Shown: one piece after another, positions 1 to 6,594 of the stretch
How the letters are laid out: each line of letters opens with the position of its first letter
Position numbering within the stretch: position 1 is the stretch's first letter
Notes under the pieces: model-generated
Databases searched by the model: none
What the model was told of the DNA's origin: nothing
What the model saw: the letters and a program-made list of their open reading frames with translations, nothing else
Program-made: the position numbers and the translations under genes
Assembly (NCBI GenBank): GCA_023091735.1
Contig: JALKBU010001495.1
Location: 1-10,338, forward strand
Reading direction: 5' to 3'
DNA length: 10,338 nt
Origin: Trichomonas tenax
Taxonomy: Eukaryota > Parabasalia > Trichomonadida > Trichomonadidae

Positions 1-36
1 CGACTGTACGGGAACGGAAATGGAAAAAACATTTTC

Positions 37-42
37 AAAAAA
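37..42 (-). terminator. RNA polymerase III terminator of tRNA-Asn
   Basis: One base after the tRNA discriminator, the minus strand runs into six consecutive T residues. This is the standard pol III termination signal and supports an active tRNA gene. Confidence 0.85.
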
Positions 43-43
43 T

Positions 44-117
44 CTCCTCCCGTGTGGATCGAACACACGACTTCCAGATTAACAGTCTGACACTCTAACC
101 AACTGAGTTAGGGAGGA
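44..117 (-). tRNA. tRNA-Asn (anticodon GTT)
   Basis: The minus strand folds into a complete 74-nt cloverleaf. The acceptor stem pairs TCCTCCC (117-111) with GGGAGGA (51-45), and the discriminator base is G at 44. The D-arm is ACTC/GAGT around AGTTGGTTA. The anticodon stem is TCAGA/TCTGG with loop CTGTTAA, which gives anticodon GTT (positions 83-81). A 5-nt variable loop follows, then the T-arm GTGTG-TTCGATC-CACAC. No intron and no encoded CCA are seen, which is normal for a eukaryotic gene. The internal A and B boxes lie in the D and T arms as expected for RNA polymerase III. It reads AAC/AAU codons. Confidence 0.97.
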
Positions 118-391
118 TTTACATTTAACCATTAACAAAATGTACGGCTGACATTGAATCACAAGTTTTTGGTCCTCAAATTCATCTCAGGTTATGTAAT
201 TCCAGAGGAAGTTTGCAGGCATTCATATCTACTTCTACCGGACGCATAGCCACGTTCCAAACAAAAATTGCGATCCAAAATTTTTTTTCTAAATTTTTGA
301 GAGCAATTCGGCCTAAAAATTTTTAGTGATCCAAATTATTTTCTTCCTTTATCTAAACGAAATAACACGAAGCAGAAAAAAATAACTCCGA

Positions 392-396
392 TCATT
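392..396 (+). promoter_or_regulatory. Initiator-like element (TCATT) of the small membrane protein gene
   Basis: TCATT matches the trichomonad initiator consensus TCA(+1)(C/T)(A/T). Its A lies 17 nt before the ATG at 411, within the short 5' leader typical of the group. This is a match to a known motif; the start site is not mapped. Confidence 0.5.
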
Positions 397-410
397 ACCA
401 GAATTTTTTA

Positions 411-635
411 ATGCTCGATTCTCTTGTTTCCTTTTTCAAGAACTATCGCATGGCCACCGGCGTCTATCTCTTCTCCAGGAAGGAGAGGATCGCTTGGGAC
501 ATCGCATTTCTCTTCTTGTTTTTCATCTTCCTCATTGGAATGATCCACATCACGATCGGCACATATCATTCCTTCGTCCGTGTCTTCTTCTTCAGCAGCC
601 CAGACGCCCCAGTCCAAGCGGTACCCAATCAATAG
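411..635 (+). CDS. Small single-helix membrane protein, serine palmitoyltransferase small-subunit-like
   Basis: This is a 74-residue protein. A short amphipathic N-terminus (1-13) contains N-Y at 11-12. It is followed by TGVYLFSRKER (16-26), a strongly hydrophobic helix at about 30-49, and a Ser/Pro/Gln tail. The order Tyr, then T-x-x-Y-L, then an E-R pair just before one membrane helix is the signature of the small activating subunits of serine palmitoyltransferase (SPTSSA/B in animals, about 70-76 residues). Those ER proteins bind the LCB1/LCB2 heterodimer and stimulate the first step of sphingolipid synthesis. Length and topology fit the family. An initiator-like TCATT 17 nt upstream supports the ATG at 411. 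An antisense frame over the same bases is very acidic and looks like a shadow. The family match is by eye; it could be another short tail-anchored or single-pass protein. Confidence 0.6.
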   Translation: MLDSLVSFFKNYRMATGVYLFSRKERIAWDIAFLFLFFIFLIGMIHITIGTYHSFVRVFFFSSPDAPVQAVPNQ

Positions 636-1306
636 AAATTTTACCTGTAACTTATTCTTAGATCTTTGGCTCTTTAATAAAAATTTCTCTACTTTTACTT
701 ATATTTACAGACATACTTACTATACTCGAAATCCTAGTGATTTCTACATTTTCAAATTTATATTTCCGAACCGGACAGTTTTGTTAAGGATTTTAACATC
801 ACTTGTCCATGGCTCTCCTAAATTTGAAATGCCACGTCTGAAATACAAATAAAACTCTTTGATATTTTATAATTTACTTCATCATGCTTTCATTAACCAA
901 GCGAGTCGGAGGTCTTTCATTAGATGTCGTATTTGAATGTCAGCTTTTAAATACATTTTTATTTTTTTTTGGAAAAAGAAGAACTAGCTTTATGGCTCTT
1001 TCTACAAGCACAATCGACTTTTGTTGGGCCGATAGTTTATTTTAAAATAAACGAGAAACTTGGAAAATATATTCAGAAAAAAAATAGTTTATGAAGGTCT
1101 GAGTACTACGATTGACTTTTACTTGACAAAAATATGGTCATCCAAAATGATATTTCATTCATTCTATGAAGTACTGTTAGTATGATGAAATTTATAATAA
1201 AAATCAATGATAACAATGCTGTAGCTCCTACAATGCGTAAGCATTATATATTTTCGTGGATAAGCTTTTATTTCGAATTTAGATCGAGAAATGATGAAAC
1301 TTTAAA
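636..1306. other. Intergenic region without a recognisable gene
   Basis: This is 671 bp of AT-rich DNA with homopolymer runs. All frames are short and of poor composition, including a frame overlapping the 3' end of the previous gene up to 852. No RNA gene, strong palindrome or repeat was seen. The part next to 1306 must contain the promoter of the ankyrin gene. Confidence 0.6.
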
Positions 1307-3148
1307 ATGTCACTTTTGAAGTTGTCACCTTTTACAATGAACTCTTCGAAATGGAAAGTAAAACTAGATGACGTTGTTATACCGCCGCAATTCCAAGAAA
1401 TTCTGAATTTTAGGAATCTCTTGAAGGAAATCACTTCAGATAATATCCAAGAAATGATTTCAAAAACAATTGAGATTTTTCATGACAAAAATCCTGAAAT
1501 TATAGCTCGTGAAGTCATATATAATTACGATAGCTGTATCAAAAATCGCCAAAATGTATTACAATATGCATGTTGCTACGGAATATCTCATGATAGCAAA
1601 TTATTCGAAGCATTTTTTGATTATCCATCACCACGAATTAACAGATTCTTACTGAAGTCAGGTTGTGTTACTGAGGATTACATTTATTTACTTCGTGATC
1701 CAGAACACGGCTTAAAGTTCTTTTTGGACACTCTCGGTCCAACATATTTGATTGAGCATCACCAATCATATGAAATTAAAGACATAGCCGAGATTTTATC
1801 GAAAAATGACTGGGATTCATACTCGACCATATGCGAATATGGATTTGTTAAGGATTCTCCCGGTTATTTCCTTGTTTTCGATGATTTAGAAAACTTTATC
1901 AAATCAATTTTAGGAATTTCGAACATTCAAAATTGCGTTCTTCCATCGAACTCTTTTTATGATTATGACTTTCAGCCAGAGAATATACTCGATGTAGGAG
2001 CATACTATGGTGCTCTGAAGTGCGTCAATTATTTAATTTCTCAAGGCTGTACTCCAACAGATCGAACTTTAGAATTTGCGATTGCTTCAGGAAACTTGGA
2101 ACTTTGCAAACTTGTCCTCAGCAAAGGAAAGAATCTCGATCCAAGAGCTTTCGTTCCTAGGGCCTGCAAACACTTAGATGCCACAATATTGGATTGGGTT
2201 TGCACATTTAATCCAGCAATAACAGATCCTTATTGCGAAGGTGGCGCTTACTCGAGAGCTGTCGATTCTTGTAACTACACTGTAATATTCTGGTTACTTC
2301 AGAACATGCCGCCTACTTCTCAGGATACTTACTTTGAGCTGTGCATCAATGCATGTTTGTATAACGAATCCAGGCTTTTGGATTATCTTTTGGAGCTTGG
2401 AAACATCAACCTTTCCGATCCAATGTCAGATTCAACATTAATTTTTGGAGGTGAATTGCTTCAATACGTTTCACAGCACGGCGGTGTCTTTATGATTCAG
2501 TATCTGTTAGACAAAGGAGTCAATATTAATTGCAAAGGAAACGAGCAAATAACACCACTTCATAATGCCGTTTCAGAAGGAAATTTCAAGGCTGTTCGAT
2601 TCTTGGTTCAGCATGGTGCAGATATCAATGCAATGGACTCAAACAAGTTCACACCACTTTGGAATGCAATCGAAAGATCAGATGAAGATATGGCCCTCTT
2701 TTTGATCCAAAATGGAGCTGATCCTAATATTGTTCCAATCAGAGAAGTAACGTGCTTGCACATGGCCGCATCACATGGATTGCTTAAGACTGTTGTCGCA
2801 ATACTTAAAGACCGCGGCGTAACTGTCGATCCTAAAGATAACGATGGAAAGACACCACTCAACTGTGCCGCTGGCAACGGATACTATGAGGTCTGCAAGA
2901 TCTTAATCCAGTATGGCGCTGATGTCAATTCACACGACCAGTTTGGAATGACTCCATATATCAATGCAGTCTGGAACAAGAAAGAGAAAGTTGCCAAACT
3001 GCTTTTCGATAATGGATGTGCTCTGAGAAGTGTCGAGGACTGCCAAATTCCTGTTCGACATGATGACAAATACAGACGTGACATTGTATCATCTGGTTCA
3101 GACTGGGATTCGAGCGATGAAGAATATATGAAACTTCAGACTAATTAG
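1307..3148 (+). CDS. Ankyrin-repeat protein with DUF3447-type N-terminal region
   Basis: This is a 613-residue intracellular protein without signal peptide or membrane helix. Residues about 20-230 are a helical region lacking clear repeats. Residues 227-275 (ILDVGAYYGALKCVNYLISQ, then TLEFAIASGNLELCKLVLSKG) have the degenerate ankyrin-like pattern of DUF3447 proteins. Canonical ankyrin repeats follow at about 414-446, 447-479, 480-513, 514-546 and 547-576, with TPLHNAVSEGN, HGADINAMD, TCLHMAASHG, KTPLNCAAGNG and YGADVNSHD; a weaker repeat precedes them at about 384-410. The tail is Ser/Asp/Glu-rich (SSGSDWDSSDEE, 595-606). Such repeats bind other proteins; partner and pathway cannot be deduced. 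The family is very large in trichomonads. The first ATG is used here, but Met11 (1337) may be the true start because initiator-like TCACT (1310-1314) and CCTTTT (1328-1333) lie between the two ATGs. Confidence 0.93.
   Translation: MSLLKLSPFTMNSSKWKVKLDDVVIPPQFQEILNFRNLLKEITSDNIQEMISKTIEIFHDKNPEIIAREVIYNYDSCIKNRQNVLQYACCYGISHDSKLFEAFFDYPSPRINRFLLKSGCVTEDYIYLLRDPEHGLKFFLDTLGPTYLIEHHQSYEIKDIAEILSKNDWDSYSTICEYGFVKDSPGYFLVFDDLENFIKSILGISNIQNCVLPSNSFYDYDFQPENILDVGAYYGALKCVNYLISQGCTPTDRTLEFAIASGNLELCKLVLSKGKNLDPRAFVPRACKHLDATILDWVCTFNPAITDPYCEGGAYSRAVDSCNYTVIFWLLQNMPPTSQDTYFELCINACLYNESRLLDYLLELGNINLSDPMSDSTLIFGGELLQYVSQHGGVFMIQYLLDKGVNINCKGNEQITPLHNAVSEGNFKAVRFLVQHGADINAMDSNKFTPLWNAIERSDEDMALFLIQNGADPNIVPIREVTCLHMAASHGLLKTVVAILKDRGVTVDPKDNDGKTPLNCAAGNGYYEVCKILIQYGADVNSHDQFGMTPYINAVWNKKEKVAKLLFDNGCALRSVEDCQIPVRHDDKYRRDIVSSGSDWDSSDEEYMKLQTN
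1310..1333 (+). promoter_or_regulatory. Initiator-like TCACT and CCTTTT between the two candidate starts of the ankyrin gene
   Basis: TCACT (1310-1314) fits the trichomonad initiator TCA(C/T)(A/T), with its A 25 nt before the ATG at 1337. CCTTTT (1328-1333) resembles the CCTTT start-site motif reported for Trichomonas promoters and ends 3 nt before that ATG. If either is used, translation begins at Met11. This is motif matching only. Confidence 0.35.
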
Positions 3149-3400
3149 CTTATGTTTGACATGTATATGTATATTATTTTGTTTTGTTTATGTATAAATT
3201 ATTTGTTAATTATTGCTTCTTTCCTTTAATCTTCAGCTTTGTCGTTCTTACATCTTTTGTTCATAATTATTGATAACTTTATCGATATATGGGTTAAATA
3301 TTCAGTGTTATTGCTATCTTCCATAAAGTAATCTTAAATCAAAATAGAACAAGTACCTTTATTTAGTTTTGATTGATAAAAATCAAAATGAAATCTATTT
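3149..3400. other. 3' flank of the ankyrin gene, no gene seen
   Basis: AT-rich sequence with T-runs directly after the ankyrin stop codon. No ORF of note or RNA gene is visible. A weak inverted repeat of TTGATTGATAAA and AATCAAAA lies near 3368-3386. The stretch leads into the CATGTAAA motif cluster before L35. Confidence 0.5.
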
Positions 3401-3457
3401 TGACACGTAAAATACATTTTGACATATGTCATGTAAAATATTTTTGTCATGTAAACT
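3401..3457 (+). promoter_or_regulatory. Triple CATGTAAA-type motif cluster upstream of L35
   Basis: Three same-strand variants lie in 57 bp: TGACACGTAAAA (3401), TGTCATGTAAAA (3427) and TGTCATGTAAAC (3446). A further TGACATGT is at 3490-3497. The last full copy ends 55 nt before the L35 ATG. The palindrome TGACATATGTCA (3420-3431) overlaps the second copy. The same motif recurs elsewhere in the window only between genes, which suggests a promoter-proximal factor site. Function is inferred. Confidence 0.45.
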
Positions 3458-3501
3458 ACAAAAGTGACTTTGTCGCATTTCGAAAAACGTGACATGTGGA
3501 C

Positions 3502-3512
3502 GGCCTTTTATA
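3502..3512 (+). promoter_or_regulatory. GGCCTTTTATA start-site element of L35
   Basis: GGCCTTTTATA directly abuts the ATG of L35. It contains CCTTT, like the start-site-overlapping motif described for Trichomonas core promoters, and would give a 5' leader of only a few bases. Similar strings lie at 5832-5840 and 5853-5860 before the TIG-domain gene. No TCA(C/T)(A/T) initiator is obvious here, so this element probably replaces it. Confidence 0.45.
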
Positions 3513-3887
3513 ATGGGACATCTTAAAGGAAAGGAACTCATCAAGAAGACACGCCAGGAACTCCTCGACGAACTCGCTGGCCTCGAGAAGAAGCTCTTCG
3601 AGCTCAAGGGCCAGAAGGCTGCCTCCGCCGCTGCTTCCAAGCTCACCGAGATTAAGAACGCTCGCCGTGACATCGCTCGCATCAAGACAATCCTCATGGT
3701 CCAGCAGCGCAAGGCCCTCGCCGAGAAGTACGCTAAGGCTAAATTCGTTCCAATCGATCTCCGCAAGCACACAGAGAAGTCAATCCGCAACAAGCTCGCC
3801 GAGAAGTATGCTAACAAGATGACATCTCAGGAAGCACGCCGCCACAAGTGCCTCTTCGAGCGCAAGTTTGCTCTCAAGGCCCAGTAA
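3513..3887 (+). CDS. RPL35: 60S ribosomal protein L35 (uL29)
   Basis: This is a 124-residue, very basic protein; the family is normally about 123 residues. It shows the full eukaryotic L35 pattern: an N-terminal K-x-K-E-L motif and a long helical hairpin with ELLDELAGLEKKLFELKGQK (the uL29 core). Then come ASKLTEIKNARRDIARIKTI, the PIDLRKHTEKSIRNKL segment and a basic tail ending F-A-L-K-A-Q. It sits near the peptide exit tunnel of the large subunit and contributes to the docking site for nascent-chain factors. The frame is open upstream to a GTG at 3489, but the ATG at 3513 gives the family N-terminus and follows GGCCTTTTATA directly. Codons are strongly C-ending and the gene is much more GC-rich than its neighbours, as expected for high expression. 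TAAAA overlaps the stop codon, like the UAAA polyadenylation signals of trichomonads. Confidence 0.97.
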   Translation: MGHLKGKELIKKTRQELLDELAGLEKKLFELKGQKAASAAASKLTEIKNARRDIARIKTILMVQQRKALAEKYAKAKFVPIDLRKHTEKSIRNKLAEKYANKMTSQEARRHKCLFERKFALKAQ

Positions 3888-4217
3888 AATATATTAGAAA
3901 TACAGACTGTTTCTCAGAATTATTATTCTAAATTTGCTTGTTAACAGTACCGAAAAATGCCAAAGAATAAAAAGTTCGCGAAGTCGCATGAAATTTTTAC
4001 AACAATCTTTTGGCCATTAATTATAATGGTTTACGACAACAAATAAATGCATAACTACGCATAGTAACAGCATATGGGATTCATAACAAGATTAACTGAA
4101 AGCTGAAAATGTTTGGTCAAAATAATCTATTAGTTAACTAAATCAATGATAGCAAAGAAAAACAATTTCTGAGCTCATACACTACATGGATTTGTCTTTT
4201 TCTTGTATCCAAGTATA
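3888..4217. other. Intergenic region between convergent genes
   Basis: This is 330 bp between the 3' ends of L35 (+) and the XRCC2-like gene (-), so it should hold two polyadenylation sites and no promoter for either. It is AT-rich with only short frames. The 13-mer ATTCATAACAAGA (4079-4091) recurs at 5284-5296, also 3' of a minus-strand gene, which may be chance. Confidence 0.5.
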
Positions 4218-4976
4218 CTATATCTCTTGATTTTCTTCATTATCTTGTTGCTGTTGTGGCTGATTAAATTTCATTTCATGAGATACAACCGTTCTCTTTC
4301 CCCATAGGAATGTTCGGTTATTATCAACAATGAAATGATCACAAAATTCGCCAGTTGTGATGAAACCTTTTCCAGATTCTGTGACGCTGCTTTTGATGAT
4401 TTGCGTACTGCACACAGGGGAGGAAGACCATAAATTGAAGTCTCCAAGATCTTGAAGTACCACAATGCATCTCAATCCATATTTTGAGACTATTCTTTCG
4501 ATCGCATTTTTCGTTTGATAAAAGATGTTCTTCTTCAAGATAGAAGCACTATCGATCCAAAATGATGAGTTGAGACCATCTATGACAAGCGTGTTAACAG
4601 GGATATTGTCTTGATCAATATAAAATTCAATTTTTTGTAGAGCAAATAATATATCTTCAGTAGATCGGCACTCCATATATTTTAGCTTAGATATATCGAT
4701 TTTCTTTTGGTTTATCGTGTATTTTGGAAATTTGAGATCACAATCCAGCCAAACTGCTTCATATTCGGGTATTTGTTCAATCAGCTTCTTCATTATATCA
4801 ACAGCTAAAGTAGTTTTGTATGTTTGAGGCTTTCCTGTTATAATAAATAAATCTGGAACAGAAACAGAAGATTCACTCCTAAAATTATCAATCAGAGGAA
4901 TGCCATATTCCATCTGAGACCTAATTGGAGTAACTAAATCAGCCAATGTAGTATCATATCCTGCATTGGAACTCAT
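4218..4976 (-). CDS. RecA-fold protein, XRCC2-like Rad51 paralogue
   Basis: This is a 252-residue protein with a RecA/Rad51 ATPase core. Strand 1 and the P-loop are FIITGKPQTYKTT (44-56). VWLDCD (75-80) corresponds to the next strand, and Walker B is TLVIDGL (129-135, Asp133). SSFWID (137-142) follows, then a helix and IVVLQDLGDF (171-180). The combination of a VIDGL-type Walker B, an aromatic-W-I-D motif just after it, and a V-Q strand resembles animal XRCC2, a Rad51 paralogue that helps load Rad51 in homologous recombination. There is no N-terminal helix-hairpin-helix domain, which also fits XRCC2. The C-terminus is Gln/Asn/Glu-rich (240-251). The P-loop has Tyr53 where the invariant Gly should be, so ATP binding may be weakened. 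Initiator-like TCACT lies 13 nt before the ATG. It might be another divergent Rad51/KaiC-type protein. Confidence 0.6.
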   Translation of the reverse strand: MSSNAGYDTTLADLVTPIRSQMEYGIPLIDNFRSESSVSVPDLFIITGKPQTYKTTLAVDIMKKLIEQIPEYEAVWLDCDLKFPKYTINQKKIDISKLKYMECRSTEDILFALQKIEFYIDQDNIPVNTLVIDGLNSSFWIDSASILKKNIFYQTKNAIERIVSKYGLRCIVVLQDLGDFNLWSSSPVCSTQIIKSSVTESGKGFITTGEFCDHFIVDNNRTFLWGKRTVVSHEMKFNQPQQQQDNEENQEI

Positions 4977-4986
4977 TTTATTGTCA

Positions 4987-4991
4987 AGTGA
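4987..4991 (-). promoter_or_regulatory. Initiator-like element (TCACT) of the XRCC2-like gene
   Basis: On the minus strand TCACT fits TCA(+1)(C/T)(A/T). Its A lies 13 nt upstream of the ATG at 4976, the usual spacing for trichomonad protein genes, and it supports that start codon. Confidence 0.5.
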
Positions 4992-5004
4992 AGTTCCTCT
5001 CTAT

Positions 5005-5037
5005 ATTTTGGGGTCTGTTTTTAAAAGACCCTAAAAT
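5005..5037. repeat. Inverted repeat upstream of the XRCC2-like gene
   Basis: ATTTTGGGGTCT (5005-5016) and AGACCCTAAAAT (5026-5037) pair over 12 bp with one mismatch and a 9-nt spacer. The structure begins 16 bp upstream of the putative start site at 4989. It could be a factor-binding palindrome or a small hairpin. Confidence 0.6.
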
Positions 5038-5043
5038 AATTTT

Positions 5044-5055
5044 TGCCATGTAAAA
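5044..5055 (+). promoter_or_regulatory. TGCCATGTAAAA motif
   Basis: This is a single copy of the recurring motif, in the context ATTTTTGCCATGTAAAATGG, about 55 bp upstream of the putative start site of the minus-strand XRCC2-like gene. It reads on the plus strand like all other copies. Confidence 0.35.
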
Positions 5056-5306
5056 TGGAATTTTGACAAATCACCTTACTGCGCTATATCACTGCATTTA
5101 ATGCGCAGGCACAATAAGAAACTGTTCTTTGGCCTTTCTATAGTATAATCCCAACTCTTTTGACAACAAATAATATATCTCAGAAATAATTGCGATAGAA
5201 GAATGTTAAATTAATTACATTTGAAGGAATGAAAAAGTGTGTAAAGCAAGTTAGAAAAACATGTAATTTTGAAGTTTATAACAATTCATAACAAGAAACG
5301 GTGGAT

Positions 5307-5750
5307 TTAAAGATTCATCATTTCATGTACAAATGAAACATAGTTAACGTATCCATTTTCAGCCTGTGCTCTGTTCAAAATTTCAGATATTTCGTCATCT
5401 GTCAATGGCTTTCTAATATTCTTGAGAATTTCCCTGATTTTAGATTCTGGAAGCTTAGATGTACCTTCGCGGTCAAATACACGGAATGAATCGATTAATT
5501 CTTTTTCAACATCAACGTTTCTTGAATGATGATAAACCATATAAACGAAAGCCTTCATATCTATTGGTGTGTTTCCTGTATCTTCGATCATATCTTGAAT
5601 TTCTTCTTTCTTTGTATTGAATCCTAAAGCACGAAGCGCTGACTCAAGCTCGTTCGGCTCGAGGCAGTTATCAGAGTTGCTATCGAATGTGTCGAAAGCG
5701 TTCTGAAGGCTTTCCATCTGTTCCTGAGTAATGATGCCTTTAAAACTCAT
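5307..5750 (-). CDS. Calmodulin/centrin-like EF-hand protein
   Basis: This 147-residue acidic protein is the length of calmodulin (about 149) and has four EF-hand positions. EF1 (23-34, DSNSDNCLEPNE) keeps acidic or amide ligands at positions 1, 3, 5 and 12 and is the only convincing Ca2+ site. EF2 (about 57-68), EF3 (92-104, FDREGTSKLPESK, with Lys instead of Glu at position 12) and EF4 (about 128-139, AENGYVNYVSF) have lost key ligands. The order LIDSFRVFD, then PLTDDEISEIL, then VNYVSFVHEMM follows the calmodulin C-lobe. It probably acts as a Ca2+-regulated or structural light chain, for example on a myosin or a centrin-type fibre; no partner is visible. The ATG at 5750 begins MSFKGIITQEQ, which leads properly into the first helix. 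Confidence 0.88.
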   Translation of the reverse strand: MSFKGIITQEQMESLQNAFDTFDSNSDNCLEPNELESALRALGFNTKKEEIQDMIEDTGNTPIDMKAFVYMVYHHSRNVDVEKELIDSFRVFDREGTSKLPESKIREILKNIRKPLTDDEISEILNRAQAENGYVNYVSFVHEMMNL

Positions 5751-5931
5751 TCTAAAAGCGTTTTAATTCAGTTTACAAATTAAAACCGTTAAGTATCTGA
5801 CATGTAAATTGTTCAAGTGGCAAAATTACCCCCTTTTATAAAAATATACCTCCCTTTATAATATTTGAAGTGTGAATATCATAAGTGGCTTAATAAACCT
5901 TACGATTTTTTGTCAGTTTTTAAATTCAGAA
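5751..5931. promoter_or_regulatory. Divergent promoter region between the calmodulin-like and TIG-domain genes
   Basis: About 180 bp separate the two divergent start codons. The region contains TGACATGTAAAT (5798-5809), CCTTTTATA (5832-5840), CCTTTATA (5853-5860) and TCATA (5879-5883, a TCA(C/T)(A/T) match 51 nt before the ATG at 5932). The two CCTTT(T)ATA elements point towards the plus-strand gene. Start sites are not mapped. Confidence 0.45.
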
Positions 5932-6594
5932 ATGTTTTCTTTTTTCGTTATAGCGATAGTTTCGAGCAATGAAACTTCGATCATTAACGCCACTCTTCAA
6001 ACTTCTGCTAAAGAAGAAACACAAACTAGCGAAAACGTTACAAAAATAAATGTTGATAATGAAAAACCAATGGAAAAGATTCCTGTATATTTCGAAACTA
6101 AGCAGAGTCGATCTGAAATCGGTATCCAACCAACTCCACCAAAAACACCACAAAATTTATTAACAATTGTACAAGTTGATCCATTAGTCCTCAATCCTGC
6201 CGGAGGACAGGAAGTAACTATTGTATTTACGAGTACTGCTAAAATTGAGGAAAAATCTGGAAAATGCAGATTCGGCCAAACAATTGTTGACGCATCAATC
6301 AGCAACGAGGAGTTCAAGTGTTTGTCTGTTCCATCGAAAAAGGCTTTGTATATCTCAATCTCTCCAGATGGAGAAAATTGGGCCAGAAATGATATTTTAG
6401 TGAGTTATCAGGCTCCACTCACTTGGAAACAGATTGCTTTTGATATTTTTGCATGCTTTGTCGTGTTTTCGGGAGTTCCTGCTGCTCTTTGTCCAAATCT
6501 TTTCAAGAAGAAGACAACTAACTTTGACATCAATCATCCTGAAGAAGTACCTCTTGCAACAGCTAAGGAACAACTCTTTGATGAGTTTGCTTAA
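5932..6594 (+). CDS. Type I membrane protein with IPT/TIG-like ectodomain
   Basis: This is a 220-residue protein read from the ATG at 5932; the frame is open upstream to a GTG at 5872, which is an unlikely start. Residues 1-12 (MFSFFVIAIVSS) look like a short signal peptide. A Ser/Thr/Glu-rich stalk has three N-glycosylation sequons (Asn13, Asn19, Asn35). Residues about 77-160 have an immunoglobulin-like IPT/TIG pattern: a V-x-P-L-x-L-N-P-A-G-G turn, a VTIVF strand, C-R-F-G (Cys112), KCLSVPS (Cys130), then YISISPDGENW. The two cysteines probably form the usual TIG disulfide. One hydrophobic helix at about 166-186 is followed by a basic stop (FKKK) and a 30-residue cytoplasmic tail ending LFDEFA. 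This suggests a surface or endomembrane adhesion or receptor-like protein. Ligand and function are unknown. The TIG assignment is by pattern only. Confidence 0.8.
   Translation: MFSFFVIAIVSSNETSIINATLQTSAKEETQTSENVTKINVDNEKPMEKIPVYFETKQSRSEIGIQPTPPKTPQNLLTIVQVDPLVLNPAGGQEVTIVFTSTAKIEEKSGKCRFGQTIVDASISNEEFKCLSVPSKKALYISISPDGENWARNDILVSYQAPLTWKQIAFDIFACFVVFSGVPAALCPNLFKKKTTNFDINHPEEVPLATAKEQLFDEFA

Larger units (their letters stand above)
4992..5306. other. Intergenic region between two minus-strand genes
   Basis: This 315-bp stretch holds the 5' flank of the XRCC2-like gene and the 3' flank of the calmodulin-like gene. It contains the inverted repeat at 5005-5037, a TGCCATGTAAAA motif at 5044-5055, CTGCATTT at about 5090, and GGCCTTTCTATAG at about 5131 on the plus strand with no plus-strand gene after it. 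No gene is visible. Confidence 0.5.

Noticed and set aside
408..632. Minus-strand frame opposite the small membrane protein, very acidic
   Set aside because: It is the antisense image of a hydrophobic and basic gene. The plus frame has a recognisable family pattern and an initiator-like motif.
580..852. Plus-strand frame of 90 codons overlapping the end of the ssSPT-like gene
   Set aside because: Low-complexity Phe/Asn/Tyr-rich composition typical of AT-rich non-coding DNA, with no promoter motif and no domain.
3489..3512. N-terminal extension of L35 from a GTG
   Set aside because: The L35 family begins at the position of the ATG at 3513, and the core promoter element overlaps the extension.
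3395..3817. Minus-strand frames opposite L35
   Set aside because: L35 codon bias leaves the complementary strand open; these are shadows with no family pattern.
4079..5296. Shared 13-mer ATTCATAACAAGA at 4079 and 5284
   Set aside because: Only two copies of an AT-rich word at different distances from stop codons; likely chance.
5872..5931. N-terminal extension of the TIG protein from a GTG
   Set aside because: Non-ATG start; the ATG at 5932 gives a proper signal peptide and lies after the promoter-like motifs.
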